Below, piece by piece: positions 1 through 11,042 of a stretch of 64,000 nucleotides of DNA. Position 1 is the first letter of the stretch; every line of letters begins with the position of its first letter. The notes beneath the pieces were generated by a model that was not told the origin of the DNA, searched no databases, and saw only the letters and a list, made by a program, of their open reading frames with translations. Location of the stretch: assembly GCA_048772705.1 (NCBI GenBank), contig JBLWGC010000230.1, forward strand, positions 1,612,001-1,676,000, given 5' to 3'. The translations under genes and the position numbers were made by a program. The DNA is from Leidyana gryllorum EB-2025a. Taxonomy: Eukaryota; Apicomplexa.

Positions 1-2727
1 ACCACCACACTGTTGGGTTTATTGGTCTTGATCTACTTTGCCTACCACGAGATCAATCAGATCTACGCTCAGAGCGGAGTCAGCTCGGAGTTTGCAGCTC
101 GTAAGCTTTCTCTTGTACTCAGAGGCCTTTTGAGATGTAATATACCGAAGTGTCACTCGGATCACGCAGACAAAACAATGCTGCTTGGGACCAGTTATTC
201 TCCCCAGGACTCTGGATGGCTAGCTTCCACATGGCCATCAACCTACTTGACCTCGGAAGAGGCATAATCCAAACCTGCAGCTCCATGGCACCGTAAGACT
301 CGTCATCCCATAGCGTGACCACCTATATTCCCAGCTTCGGGTTCGATTTTATTCGTCTGGGAGTTTGGGTGGCCGGTGCGGCTGCTCTCGGAGGAGCCGC
401 TATGATTGTCATTGGCGACAATCTGATAGCCAATGTGAGCGGTTGGGCGAGTCAGCTTTGGGTTCTATACTCCGTCAGATGTCGTACCGGACGGGCAAAA
501 CCCATGAAGAGCTCAGAGCGTCCTTGCCGCACTTTTTCAATGTCTTGCTGCCTGCGACGGCCGACAACGTCCCTCACAAGAAATACATTGTAACTATCAT
601 CCTGCTGTGTGTCTTGCTGTCTGAATTTGCCAGCATGACTTTCGCTGGGACCTGTCTGGCTGACAGTTTAATGGTAATCCTAAGATGAGGAACTCTTCAT
701 TGTCGAATTTACTGTTTCGCGCGCGCCAATCAGAACATACAACTAATTGCGCAACGCAAACAAAGCCATTATATCACTTGCGCCATAATTGTTATTGTTG
801 GAAGTGCTATGATTGCGGTTCAATTTGTTGCACCCGTGAGTCCGACACCCTCTCCTGCATCGCAGATCTCCTGCCGTATCCACAGCTGGACTTTCTCAAT
901 GGCATCAACCTCCTGGGACCCTTGATGGTTCTATTCTTCGAGACGGTATTATACGGGTGGATGCTCAACTCTAGAAACCAAATACGGCATGTTGGAAGCA
1001 CGTCCAGTGAGTCCTTCCGTGTCGCTGCTCACATCTCCTCTCAGCTATGGGTTTGATCTTTTGTTACATTGTCCTCTTCGTCTTTGGCTTGTGTTTGGGG
1101 CTTCCGTGCCTCTTGACGCTCATGGAGACATCCCTGGGTGAGTGACTTTTGACCTCACCTTTCGTCCCCCTCACGTCCCGCTCAGATGTTGATGTAGCCG
1201 CGTGGGTCTATACGCTCCTTCCCATTGTCATCATAAGCCTGGTTGGTGAGTCTCAAACGTCTCCCGAAAGCCGCGTTTCATCGCTCTCTCTGCACTTAGG
1301 GCTGACGTCGTTGATTTTCATCCCAATGCTCCTCGCCCAGTCTGCCAAAACAACGGCCAACCACAAGTACGCCATGCGTCAAATGAAACCCTCGCCGATG
1401 CTGGACTTTGAGGCCGTGGCAGTCGATATCAACAGCAAGCGGTCTGTTGCTTGGCACGAGTCCTACTTGGCCCCCGACCAAAATTCATCAGATTCCGAAA
1501 GCAATGAGCAGAACATTATGGATACGGCACGAAGACATCTGGACTTTGAGTGGCGGCCACAAACCACCATTGAAGAAACGGTGTCGCACGACAGTGCCCT
1601 CACGAGCGTTAGTCTCTCACTGCAGCACCCGCCTGCCCAAAAATCACCAATGAGAACTCCGCAAAGACGCGCTGTTGTTGTTGAGCCACAGCGATCCGAG
1701 AGCCGTACACCCACTAAACAAAGCAACACAGCCGAGGTTCACGATCCGAGCAGCTCGTCTTCACACAATCTCTTGAAACATCACCAGGTGAGGGACTCCG
1801 CCGCACAATATTTATTCTCGCAGCACGCGTTGTGGTGGCATTATATGGGCAATGTGGAGATCCTCCGGTATGACTTGAACTGCTTCGCCGCAGAGCTTCA
1901 AGATGCTAATTACACAAGAAGGTTCCGTCTCACAATCCACTGGTCAATATGCATAAAGTTTATCGCACCCTTCCTGATCGTCCTTTTACTTTTCCACACC
2001 GCTTGCGACTTCTGCGGATCTCTCTCAGGCAACCTGGAGTACCTATGGAGCGTTGAACTCCATGGAAGACTCTTACGGATCTTTCATGTAGAGATCTGGG
2101 GCCGTAAGTGTCGCACCTGCTCTGTTTGGACACTTTGATTGGTCAGAGTTCTGGGGAGCCTGGACATGTTTGCTGGCGTTCATGGCAATCTTTGCCTTGA
2201 TGGTGTCATTATCCAGCAGAAGAAATAGACGGGTCACCACCGTCATCCCATTTCTGTGAGTTCCACAGCTCCGCTGTTGTGTGCAAAGCAGCATCTTGAC
2301 GCAAGTGCGATTGGGTGTGTCTCTTTCGTGTGTGTGCTGTAGGCGGGCCGGGCTGGGCTGGGCTATGTCAGATTGTCATTCTTTGCATTGATTCAGAGAG
2401 CTCCCTATCCTCCCACGGTTACCTCAACGTCACAAACAAGTGACGTACAATCCTCTGAAGGAGCGTATTTTCCGAGAGTTCCAGCGCCTGCGGAAGACAT
2501 CCGATGACGACGGGAGTTTTGTGAGTTCAGTGGACGGTGACATCTCCCCCACTCCATCGGAACTGTTCTATGCTCAAGGCCCAATCCCAGCGTGGGCTTT
2601 GGACAACATAGTTCACCCTCAAACACCAGTCCGAAGTTTCACCGAGGTTGAACGGACAGCAGATCACCTCATTCAGAGACGAAATTTGCAGTTGAGCGTT
2701 GGTACATCGTCAGCGCCTCAATTGTGA
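1..2727 (+). CDS. SNF-family (SLC6-like) sodium:solute symporter, 5' end outside window
   Basis: This is the C-terminal part of a multi-pass membrane transporter whose 5' exons lie upstream. The visible exons join in frame across short GT-AG introns (for example 101-150, 293-334 and 435-478). They give NNAAWDQLFSPGLW, which resembles the W-DA--QIFFSLS segment of neurotransmitter:sodium symporters. Later helices include DFLNGINLLGPLMVLFFETV, MGLIFCYIVLFVFGLCLGLP and IKFIAPFLIVLLLF. A long hydrophilic loop encoded around 1340-1790 separates the last helices, which is unusual for the family. The final exon (about 2394-2727) encodes a charged cytoplasmic tail. Members cotransport amino acids or related amines with Na+ (known for the family); the substrate cannot be told here. 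Exon edges near 2050-2110 are uncertain. The family call is moderately sure. Confidence 0.6.
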
Positions 2728-2817
2728 TCTACACTACCGTTAGCGGGTTAATCGACTGATTAACGAACGAATACACACGCAGCAGTGAATCTGCTACAAA
2801 AAAGCCCCTATCAGTGA

Positions 2818-5800
2818 TCATTTGGTGGGCGACGGTTGTTGTGCTTGTTTGCGTTGAGTGGCCAAGAAGATTCGGATTTGCTCAGCGGCTCCTGTTGGAA
2901 GGATTGATTGCAGTCACTTGCAGAGAGAGGAGAGGAACTTACGCGCATCAAAACCCGAGTAGATCCACCGGTCAGGGATGCTGCCCTGACACCACTGGCG
3001 ATATAGATCTCTAAGGACACATACGTCCCGCTTCTCCAGCTCCGCCTTGTCTTCGTAGGCCAATCTCAGTACGACGCTGAGAGACTGCCAATCCCGATGC
3101 TTGACACTCCCAGCAATCATTGTGCCGTACGTTCTCGCCCCCGCGCCGAAAGTCTGTCTCATCTGGAGGGAAGAAAGTTTGAGATGAATGAAGTGGGCTC
3201 GTGGCTGCTCACCTCCTGCAGGTAGTAAATCGCCTCCTCTAATTTCCCGTTCCACGAGCAAGCTGCGATGGTCGCTGTATAAGCGAAGGTGTCCATCTTG
3301 AATTTGTAAACTCTAGGCAGAGTCTGTACGAGCTCAACTACATGGTCGGCAAGTCGACGTCTTCCATAGAATTTCACCAGTATCGTCAGGGTGAAACAGG
3401 TGGGCTTGACTCGAGTGGCGACCAGTTCTTTGAAAATGGTCTCGACCTGCTCCAAATCGCCGACCTTGGCCCAACCCTCCAAGATGGTGTTGTAGGTGAC
3501 GATGTCGGGTTTAAGTCCCTGTGCTGGTAGGCTATTGAAGAGTTGCATAGCGGAAGTCATCTCCCCCCGGTCGCACAATCCTTTGATGATGGTGGAATAC
3601 GTCACCACGTCGGGAGGGTGAGTTGCGTTCTCAGTCATATCCTGCAGAGGCAAAGATTGTCCGAGCTTGAGACATTGCGACAACGGAACGACGACAGAAG
3701 CTTTCACTTTCACAAAGTGGGCCGGACTTACGTGTAGGATCTCGATGGCTGTCTCCAAGTCTCCCGCCTGAACACAGGTGTGCATGAGATTATTGTAAGT
3801 CACGTCGCAAGGATTCATGTTTTGCTCCCTCATGTAGCGGTAGAGTTTGATGGCCTCTCCAAACCGCTGATGGGGAACACAGAGTCTGATCAGAGCAGAC
3901 AGCTGCTGATCTGGGAGCACGATGTTCATCGTCTTGGCCATCTCGGCAACCGAGAGCGCCTGTGTCAGATTTCCACAAGCCGTGAACGCTTCCACGGCGC
4001 AGCCAAAGATGTACGGTGTCCAGCGCACATCCGACCGGCACTCGAGCCTTCGCCACAGAGCCGTGACTTTAGACATTCTCCCACAGCGGCCGTAGCCCTG
4101 AAAGAAAAAGCGTAGATAAAAGAACACTGGGACTTAACATTGGGCCTCGGCCCCATAGGTCCACGGCAAATAGGAGACTTACTCGCATTAGAGTTGCTAT
4201 AGAGTACGGAGTAGGATTAGGAATTCGCGATTGATACTTATCGAGTATCTTCTTGAGTCTAGAAGTTTCACGTAATTGGTTGTAAATGTCAACCATCGAT
4301 GCTAGAAGGACAGAGTCCTCGTATAGATGCAGTTCTTCCACTATAGATGTAATTTCTTCGATGATTTCTGTTCTTGTATTGGGCCCCAGCTGTCTCAAAA
4401 GAATAGAACAGGTAAAGCCGTCAACCTTCACATTCCGTTTCCTCATCATCAGGAAATACTCCCACGCCTTCTCCAAATCGTTGGAGGCGGTAGCAGCGTG
4501 TATCGCTGTATTGAAGGTTACTTGGTCGGCCTTGACGCCATCTCCTCCTAAGTGGAAAGGCTCTTCCATTTGTTGAATCATTCGGTCAATGTCGGCAAAA
4601 CGCGGTGGCTTGTGGCGGGCCAGACCTTTTATAACAATATTGCAGGTCACCACATCAGGCCGTACACACGCGCCAGGGATAAAGTCCATCCCATTAATCT
4701 CGGAGTGCGCATCCGCGCGCATAACACGCAGTATGCCTTCAGCTTCCGTCAGACAATTATTAGTAACACACAAGTGGAGGATCTTATTCGCCACGCTGAT
4801 GTCCAAAATACCGCCTGGCGACCCACGTAGTTCGTGGAAGTACTGAACCGCACCCCGAACATCGTTGTTACTCGCAAGCTCCTTTACTACAGCCAGGGAA
4901 CGTCGCAGTTCCTCCTCCTTGGTGCTTTGAGTATTCCCATTCTTGCCTGAATATCCATCTTTAGTCTTCTGCTGTTTAGTTGCCAGCAATTCTAGGGCGG
5001 CAGCCGCCAATGGCTGCAGAGCGGCCAAACAATCGGGGTCGGTAACAGACTCCAAATGATGAACGGCACGTACTCCATCACCCGCTGCCAGGTAAACTTC
5101 CATTACCATTCGAGCCAATATGGTGTTGTGGGGATCCGAAGCATCGAACAGGGAAATTTGCGATACTGCGTCCGCAATCAAAACAAACTTGGAATTGAGT
5201 GCCCGTTCCAAGATCGAAATCAAATATCCGGGCATGTCATCCTTGAACTTAGCCACTCTCGAGGCTATTGCTAACCGCGTAAGCAAATGAAGCGCACGGG
5301 GATTCGCAGCTTCCACGTACAGTGGAAGAAACATATTGAGCAATTCGCAATCAATATGCGGAGCTACCTTGGGATCAGGGGGGAAACGTGGAAGGATTCG
5401 AGATGCCGCCACTATAATCTCGCGTGCCAATACTCGCCACCCGCACAGACTCCAAGCCTTAGAACCCTCATAAGGGGAACCGTGTGCCCGAGCAGAGAGC
5501 CACGCTGGTAATACCCGGGCAACGTGCACAGGTAATAGGGTCGGAAATACAAACGAATCACTCGGGTCGGGGGAAGTACTCCCCACCGCTCCTGGCGCTG
5601 TGGCTGATGCACCAGTGGCAGTCGTGGTGGTAGCACCAGCAGTATTAGCAGTAGTAGTAGTAGTTGTCGTAGCAGTAGTAAGAGTAGCACCACTACTAAC
5701 GGTTGCGTTGGCACCCGCCGTGGTAACGCTCCTCTGTGCTGTGGTGGCCAGCACGTGATCAGCGGCTGTGATAGGTAACCGTTTGCCCGGCACAGCTGGC

Positions 5801-8614
5801 AGTCCGCGCATTAGGGGGGCCAAAGTGAACTTGTGTACCAGGAGCGACATATTCAAGCAGGGCTGGAAACCTTTCCGGGGTCCCACCAAACCGGACAATT
5901 GACTTGGTACACCATATATAGTCTCATAACTCTCCAGTAGTCGCAGATAGCATAGATCGACGCGGCCCAAGGTGCAGCCCGTCAATTCGCCCACTGTACG
6001 CTTGCTCATTTGAAGCAAACTCTCACGAGTGTTCCCTTCAATCACTTCGGCGTAAGGTGATTGCTTATTCTGAACAAAGTAGGTTTCGGCAATCCGCCCT
6101 GCCAGTTCCACGATACACAAACAACGATTTAAAGCCTCGGGATGCTCGTGTAATCTGTACCACAGCGCCCGAAACTCCTTCTTATATAGATAGCTCTCTA
6201 AACGGGGGTCGGCGGAGTCCTCCGACTGGCCTGCAAATTCAAGAGAAACGTCAGTGTCTGTCTCTCTTCCCTCTCGCTCACCGGAAGAGGAAGATTCTGT
6301 TGGGTGGGTGACGGCAGGAAGTGTCAACAAATCTGGGTGTGCGAGTACCGTCGGATGTGACGGACGCCAGGTGGATAGTTGATTCTTGTCCCGATGATCC
6401 ACAACCCATTCCTCTGGCCGACGGCCAGCAGCTCCAGGAAGCAGTGCGAGGTATTCCTTTCTCAGGGTCGGGTCGCCCATAAAGACGAATGCGGGTACTA
6501 CCTCATCCAGAACCGTGTCCATCATCAGATCGTCTTCGCCCAACAACCTCCGTTCGCCTTTGGAATTCATGATTTGTTGCATGAGGAATTTCAATATCTC
6601 GGTCGAAGTAAAACTCTTCAACGGGCACGCGCCTCTCACACGATCATGCCAACCGCGATAGACCATTATTTCATCCGAGAAAGGCTGTAGAATGGCAGAT
6701 GAAAGCCGCCGTCGTCCCCCGCAAGAACACTTACTTTGCACATAACCAAAGGCAAGATAGAAAGAACTAGGTCCCGAGCCTCAAACTTGAAAGGCCAAGG
6801 TTGATCGTGGAAATTCCCAGGCAATTGGTAACTGCACAGGTCGAGGACGATGTCAGTGATGGCTCGAACGGGAAATCGAAGCCGAGTCAATATCTCCGAA
6901 CGACAAGAACTAATGTTAGCCACTTCCGGAAGGAACGGCTCGTTCTCGAACACGTCCACCAAACAAATGGACGGCAATAGAAGCCCTTCGCCCAACGCAG
7001 TACAGGACAAGAGCCACAATACAGCTCGCCATCGGGCCCTCCGTGCGAGGACTACGACGAATACCTCAAATACCAACTGCAACACTCCTGTCCCTCCCCA
7101 GTGTATGAGGAAAGTGCAGAAACAGTCGTTGGAATTGTGACCGCAAACATTGAAGAAAATTGGAGCCAATGCTTCCAATATGCGGGGGTGCCAAACGAGA
7201 GTATAAAGAGCACTCGTCGCTAAGTTCTTCATTCGCAGCTGCTCACTTGGCTGCATATCCAATTTGGTTGCCATGCACATAAGGAGTAAAGTTTGGATGT
7301 CGCAGATCAGTTGTCGAATCTCCTTGGCACCATCGGACAGGACAGGCTCAGGGTGACCCAATGGTGTCTGTCGCGGGTATATCATGGGAGGTTCGCCCGG
7401 GTCCACAAACTTCAACTGAGTGAACAAGGAAGCGCACAGCATTGCGAAATCCTCATAACACATCAATTGCGACGCATGGACACGGAGAGAACCCCAGGTC
7501 GGCGACGCAGACTTCCCACCTGTCTCCGACAATGAAGAAATCTCAGACGACGCGGAGGTCGAAGTCGCCGCTTCAGAACCATCGCTACTCGATGAGACCG
7601 TCCCGGCCTCTGTGCAATCATTCAGCTCAAACTCGCTGCGTTCAGCACAATAGCAGAACTGCACTGTGACGCGATGCGCGGTTTCCCAATCGTCTCGGCG
7701 CACTGCGCACCGCAGGTGACACATCAATCGTCGGATAGCATCGGATCCTAATACCAAAGCGAAATTGAGTCAAAAAGCATCGCGGTGTACCCCCCCCCCG
7801 AGAGCGTGTCTCCGCACTCCACACACTACGACACACGGACCGAGCAAAACAGAAACGGAAGCATAGCGGACTGTGTACCCTGTAAAGAGGTGGACGTCCA
7901 GTCGATGGTATGCATTTCACATATAAGCGCTCTCAACAAAACAAGATGCCACTTACTGCGGTTCGCGGTGAGAGTCAAGCGCTTGCGGCAAGCAAGGCTG
8001 GCTGGTGAGACCGAATGGCAGATATTTTGAGCCATATTGCTGTTTCCTGTTTGTTTGTTAGAATGCTGAGCGTTGTTAGCTTCCTTCGAAATCTTAGTGC
8101 GTTTTGATACATCCGTGGTAGTAGGCTCTGTTGAGTCCTGATTCCCGTCATGGTCAGCGGATGGAGCACTTGAGTCATCTTCGTCTGAGGTTACTTCGTC
8201 GTCATGGGGAAATTGACCTCCTCTTGGAGAAGATAGAGGCAGATTTAATCGAGTAAGTATGTCAGACTTTGAAGGGTCTCCCGCAGTGCTCACAGCTTCC
8301 TTCTCATCGGGAATGAAGAGAAGGTCCACTGGCATTAGGTATGCAAGGTTATTAGAGGAGTCGTTGGCAGCATCAGAAGGGGAAGTCGCTGTAGTGGTCG
8401 GGGTGTTATGGGTAGAAGAGGCGAATTCGTCGAAAGGATGCTTTTGCTTCGGAGAGCTCTTACGACCATAGTTCAAGGTGTTCAAGAACTCTGACATCGA
8501 TCCAAGGGCAGCACACAAGTCAGGGGACAAGAGGGAGGCAACATCTCCGAAGCCTGCATCGTCTTGAGATTCTTCCTGCTCGTTAACCCACGCCATCCCG
8601 TTGTCGCTGAACAT
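2818..8614 (-). CDS. large pentatricopeptide repeat (PPR) protein
   Basis: Seven exons join in frame: 8614-7957, 7747-6735, 6684-4183, 4097-3732, 3641-3213, 3162-2943 and 2891-2818. They encode about 1753 aa. The C-terminal half carries clear 35-residue PPR units, such as VTYNNLMHTCVQAGDLETAI, VVTYSTIIKGLCDRGEMTSA and IVTYNTILEGWAKVGDLEQV. PPR proteins bind organellar RNA base by base and act in processing, editing or translation. The N-terminal ~400 aa is Ser/Thr-rich and acidic and then helical, with no match I recognise. A Thr/Ala-rich low-complexity spacer lies at about 5590-5710. No convincing mitochondrial presequence is visible at the chosen ATG, so an extra 5' exon is possible. The intron at 7748-7956 is unusually long for the window. 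The PPR identity is firm; target and location are inferred. Confidence 0.85.
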
Positions 8615-8924
8615 CTCAGCCTTGTGAGGTCAAAAAATTCAAACCTATCTGAGATCGCCTGTGGGGAAACGTGGCACCTTGTTGCCACCCCCGTATACTA
8701 CCTCTGCCCCATCTGCTGACTTTCACTCCAATTTTGGTCACACAACTCACCCTCGGGGAACGTTGGTGTACTCACACCTTCGTTACTGAAAGACGGATAC
8801 TTTCGTACGCTGCAGGACGGAAGAAAAGATTGACCAGCCAAAGCATCTCGTACAAATGCACCCGAAGCCACACCCACTCTCAACCTTAGACGACACACCG
8901 CACGATCCCTGACGAAATGCCTCC
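8615..8924. other. intergenic stretch between two minus-strand genes
   Basis: About 310 bp lie between the stop of the upstream minus-strand gene (8925) and the start of the PPR gene (8614). I see no coding exon that joins in frame to either gene. It should hold the 3' UTR of one gene and the promoter or 5' UTR of the other. No TATA-like box stands out. Confidence 0.5.
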
Positions 8925-10479
8925 TCACCCTTGATTGCCAACCTGACTCCGCCGGTGCGGGTGAGTCGGGGCGGGAGGAGGATCGCCTGGGAAGCGCGGT
9001 GCACCAACACTTTCGATTTCTGCGGAAGTTGTCGACACAGAAACAGACGTGGTGCTGCTCGCTGGGAACCGCGGAGGAGGCGTCTGCGTGATTACTCCTT
9101 GGGTCCCAGGCGGTGTCATCCTCATCCCCATCCCTGCACTCGGTTCCCGCAGTCGAGCCGAGCCCGGAAGCCGTGTTGTGTCTTGTTGTGGGGGGAGTCG
9201 TCCAGTCGATTCATGTAGGCGAGCAGACTCCCGCAGTGCCGCAGGTATTCCAGAGGTGGGAATGAGGGGGCTGACTGCATTGGGCCTCTCGAACCCTTGG
9301 GCGAGGCCTGGGATGAGTACCTTAGCCACTTTGGCGCAATCCTAACATCGGCTCGTCCCACACAGAGAAGATCCCGGCAGGACTCACCAGAAATGCAATG
9401 GTGGCTTCCTCGACGGCCCTTCGGTACTCGCCCGACAGCGTCCCGTAGGTCAGCGAGAGATACACACACTATCGACAAGAGAGATGGATGGGAACAGTGC
9501 GAATGGAGGGAGGATAAGGAGAGGATACAACGGAGGGACTCCGCCCAGCGCAGGGGTTCGGCACTTACGCGAGCTGTGATCTCAGCACTTCGAGAGAAGC
9601 AGCGAGGGCATTTGTGTGACAGCTCTCGCCGCAGCCTCTCGTCGCAGGTGAAAAAGTGTTCGAGGGATACCATTTCTTGTTGGCTCTGAGTGGGAGTGGG
9701 GTTTAGAGTGAGTAGCGAACAGACGGCAGACAGCTCACCACTTCGAGTCCTCTGGGCCATACGCCACCGCTGAGGATCATTTCAGTGACGATGCGGCGGG
9801 CCTGAAGCGTGGGTAACGCATGAAACCCCGTGTCGCGAGCTTGGAATAGGTCGTTGATGGTTTTCAGGTCTTGACGGAAGTCGTATATAATCCTTCTGAC
9901 AGTCTCAGATGCCAAGTTCTGAAGGCCCACGTTTCTGCCTTCGAGAAGCTCGGAGCAACCACACTCACAGTACTCTCGATCAACTTGTACGAAGCTTCCT
10001 TGTGCCAATGTGTGTGAACAGATGAATTCGGCCTACCTGTACTGTGGCTATCAAGCGGTCTCCTCTTTGGGTGACGTCATTTAGGTCTATCAGGTAAGGG
10101 TGCCAGGCTCCAGAGAGCTGACCGACCATTGCAGTAATGACCTCTGCTTGGTGACCAGCCCACTCCTTGGTGTGTTGCAGCGTACTGCGAACGCTGGAGG
10201 CGTTGCTGGCCACCACGTGTAATTGTTTGAATAAGATCAAGCGCAGATCGTTTAACCGATCTTCGGGGATCGGACTCCGTTGTGAAAGAGCAGTGAAGTG
10301 CTCCAAGTCAAGCGTGGGGACATGAAATGAGGACTCGCGGATCTTCTGTGGAGTCAGACTACGGGTTTGGTTGTGAGTAGCTGATCGGTCCCGCTCCAGA
10401 TGCAACTGCCGCGAGATTGTCAAGTGTTCCTTGTTATGTACCCCACCTTCGCCTTGAACTTCTCCTTGAGACGGGACAT
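8925..10479 (-). CDS. unrecognised helical protein with proline-rich tail
   Basis: I place the start at the ATG at 10479-10477 (MSRLKEKFKAK). That short exon splices at a GT-AG intron into LHLERDRSATHNQ. The longer open frame upstream has no in-frame ATG before a stop. Further exons join in frame through VQ/EASYKLIEST, NLASETVRRIIYDFRQDLKT, SQQEMVSLEHFF, CVYLSLTYGTLSGEYRRAV and DCAKVAKVLIPGLAQGF. The body is almost entirely predicted helix, with spaced charged residues like a BAR-type or other three-helix bundle, but no diagnostic motif confirms this. The last ~100 aa are Pro/Ser/Thr/Arg-rich and probably disordered. The start codon sits 48 bp from the divergent plus-strand gene, so a shared promoter is likely. 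Function unknown. Confidence 0.55.
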
Positions 10480-10527
10480 TAGAGGAGTTCCTGGCCCACA
10501 CGAGACTATGGTGTTGATACTTTTTTT

Positions 10528-10953
10528 ATGGATAGATTGGATGGAATAGCAGAAGAAGGCGGCTGTGGGGCGGCGTCAAAACCCGAGTATGTGAAGGCTT
10601 GCAGAGCGGCCGTGCGTGAGGCCGCTGACTATTTGCTACATCACCGGAATCCCAAGCCCTATCTGCAGAGTCTGATCCGAATAGCTGAGATCCTCTCAGA
10701 ACAGCAGATCGAACGAATGGGTCTGGACGCCATAGAGACGTTGAATCGAATTCTGTGTGTGCTTGGAGCACACGCTAGTGCCTATCCTGTTTTTGCTGAG
10801 CAATTCTCACAGCTGATCCATGTGAAGAAGTTCGCTGAACTGCAGGAGTGTCTGAATAGCCCCACGCTCTACAGATCATCCAAAAGATTGTTGAAAGAGA
10901 CAAAAGAATTGATGGTGGGTTCGTCGGGGGATGTCAAATCGGCTTTATACTAA
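10528..10953 (+). CDS. small helical protein, possibly the 5' exon of the TOG gene
   Basis: An ATG-initiated frame of 141 codons begins at 10528 and encodes a helical, Leu/Ala-rich protein (MDRLDGIAEEGG, then ACRAAVREAADYLLHH). I recognise no family. It may be a complete short gene. Alternatively, a donor at about 10919 could splice across ~90 nt to about 11009 and continue in frame as QQNFSEPVEYIMASSQ into the TOG-domain gene. That would make this the N-terminus of a larger microtubule-associated protein. Frame continuity fits the fusion, but the donor (GTTCG) is weak. I leave the two separate and flag the alternative. Confidence 0.5.
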   Translation: MDRLDGIAEEGGCGAASKPEYVKACRAAVREAADYLLHHRNPKPYLQSLIRIAEILSEQQIERMGLDAIETLNRILCVLGAHASAYPVFAEQFSQLIHVKKFAELQECLNSPTLYRSSKRLLKETKELMVGSSGDVKSALY

Positions 10954-11042
10954 TAGTGAATAGCAGGCTGTATCGGTAGGTTTTTGGGTGGATTTAGTAT
11001 GTTTTAGACCAGCAGAACTTCTCGGAGCCGGTCGAATATATA

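Noticed and set aside
293-313. A 21-nt intron in the SNF transporter
   Set aside because: A second in-frame acceptor gives a 42-nt intron, which matches the size class seen in confident genes.
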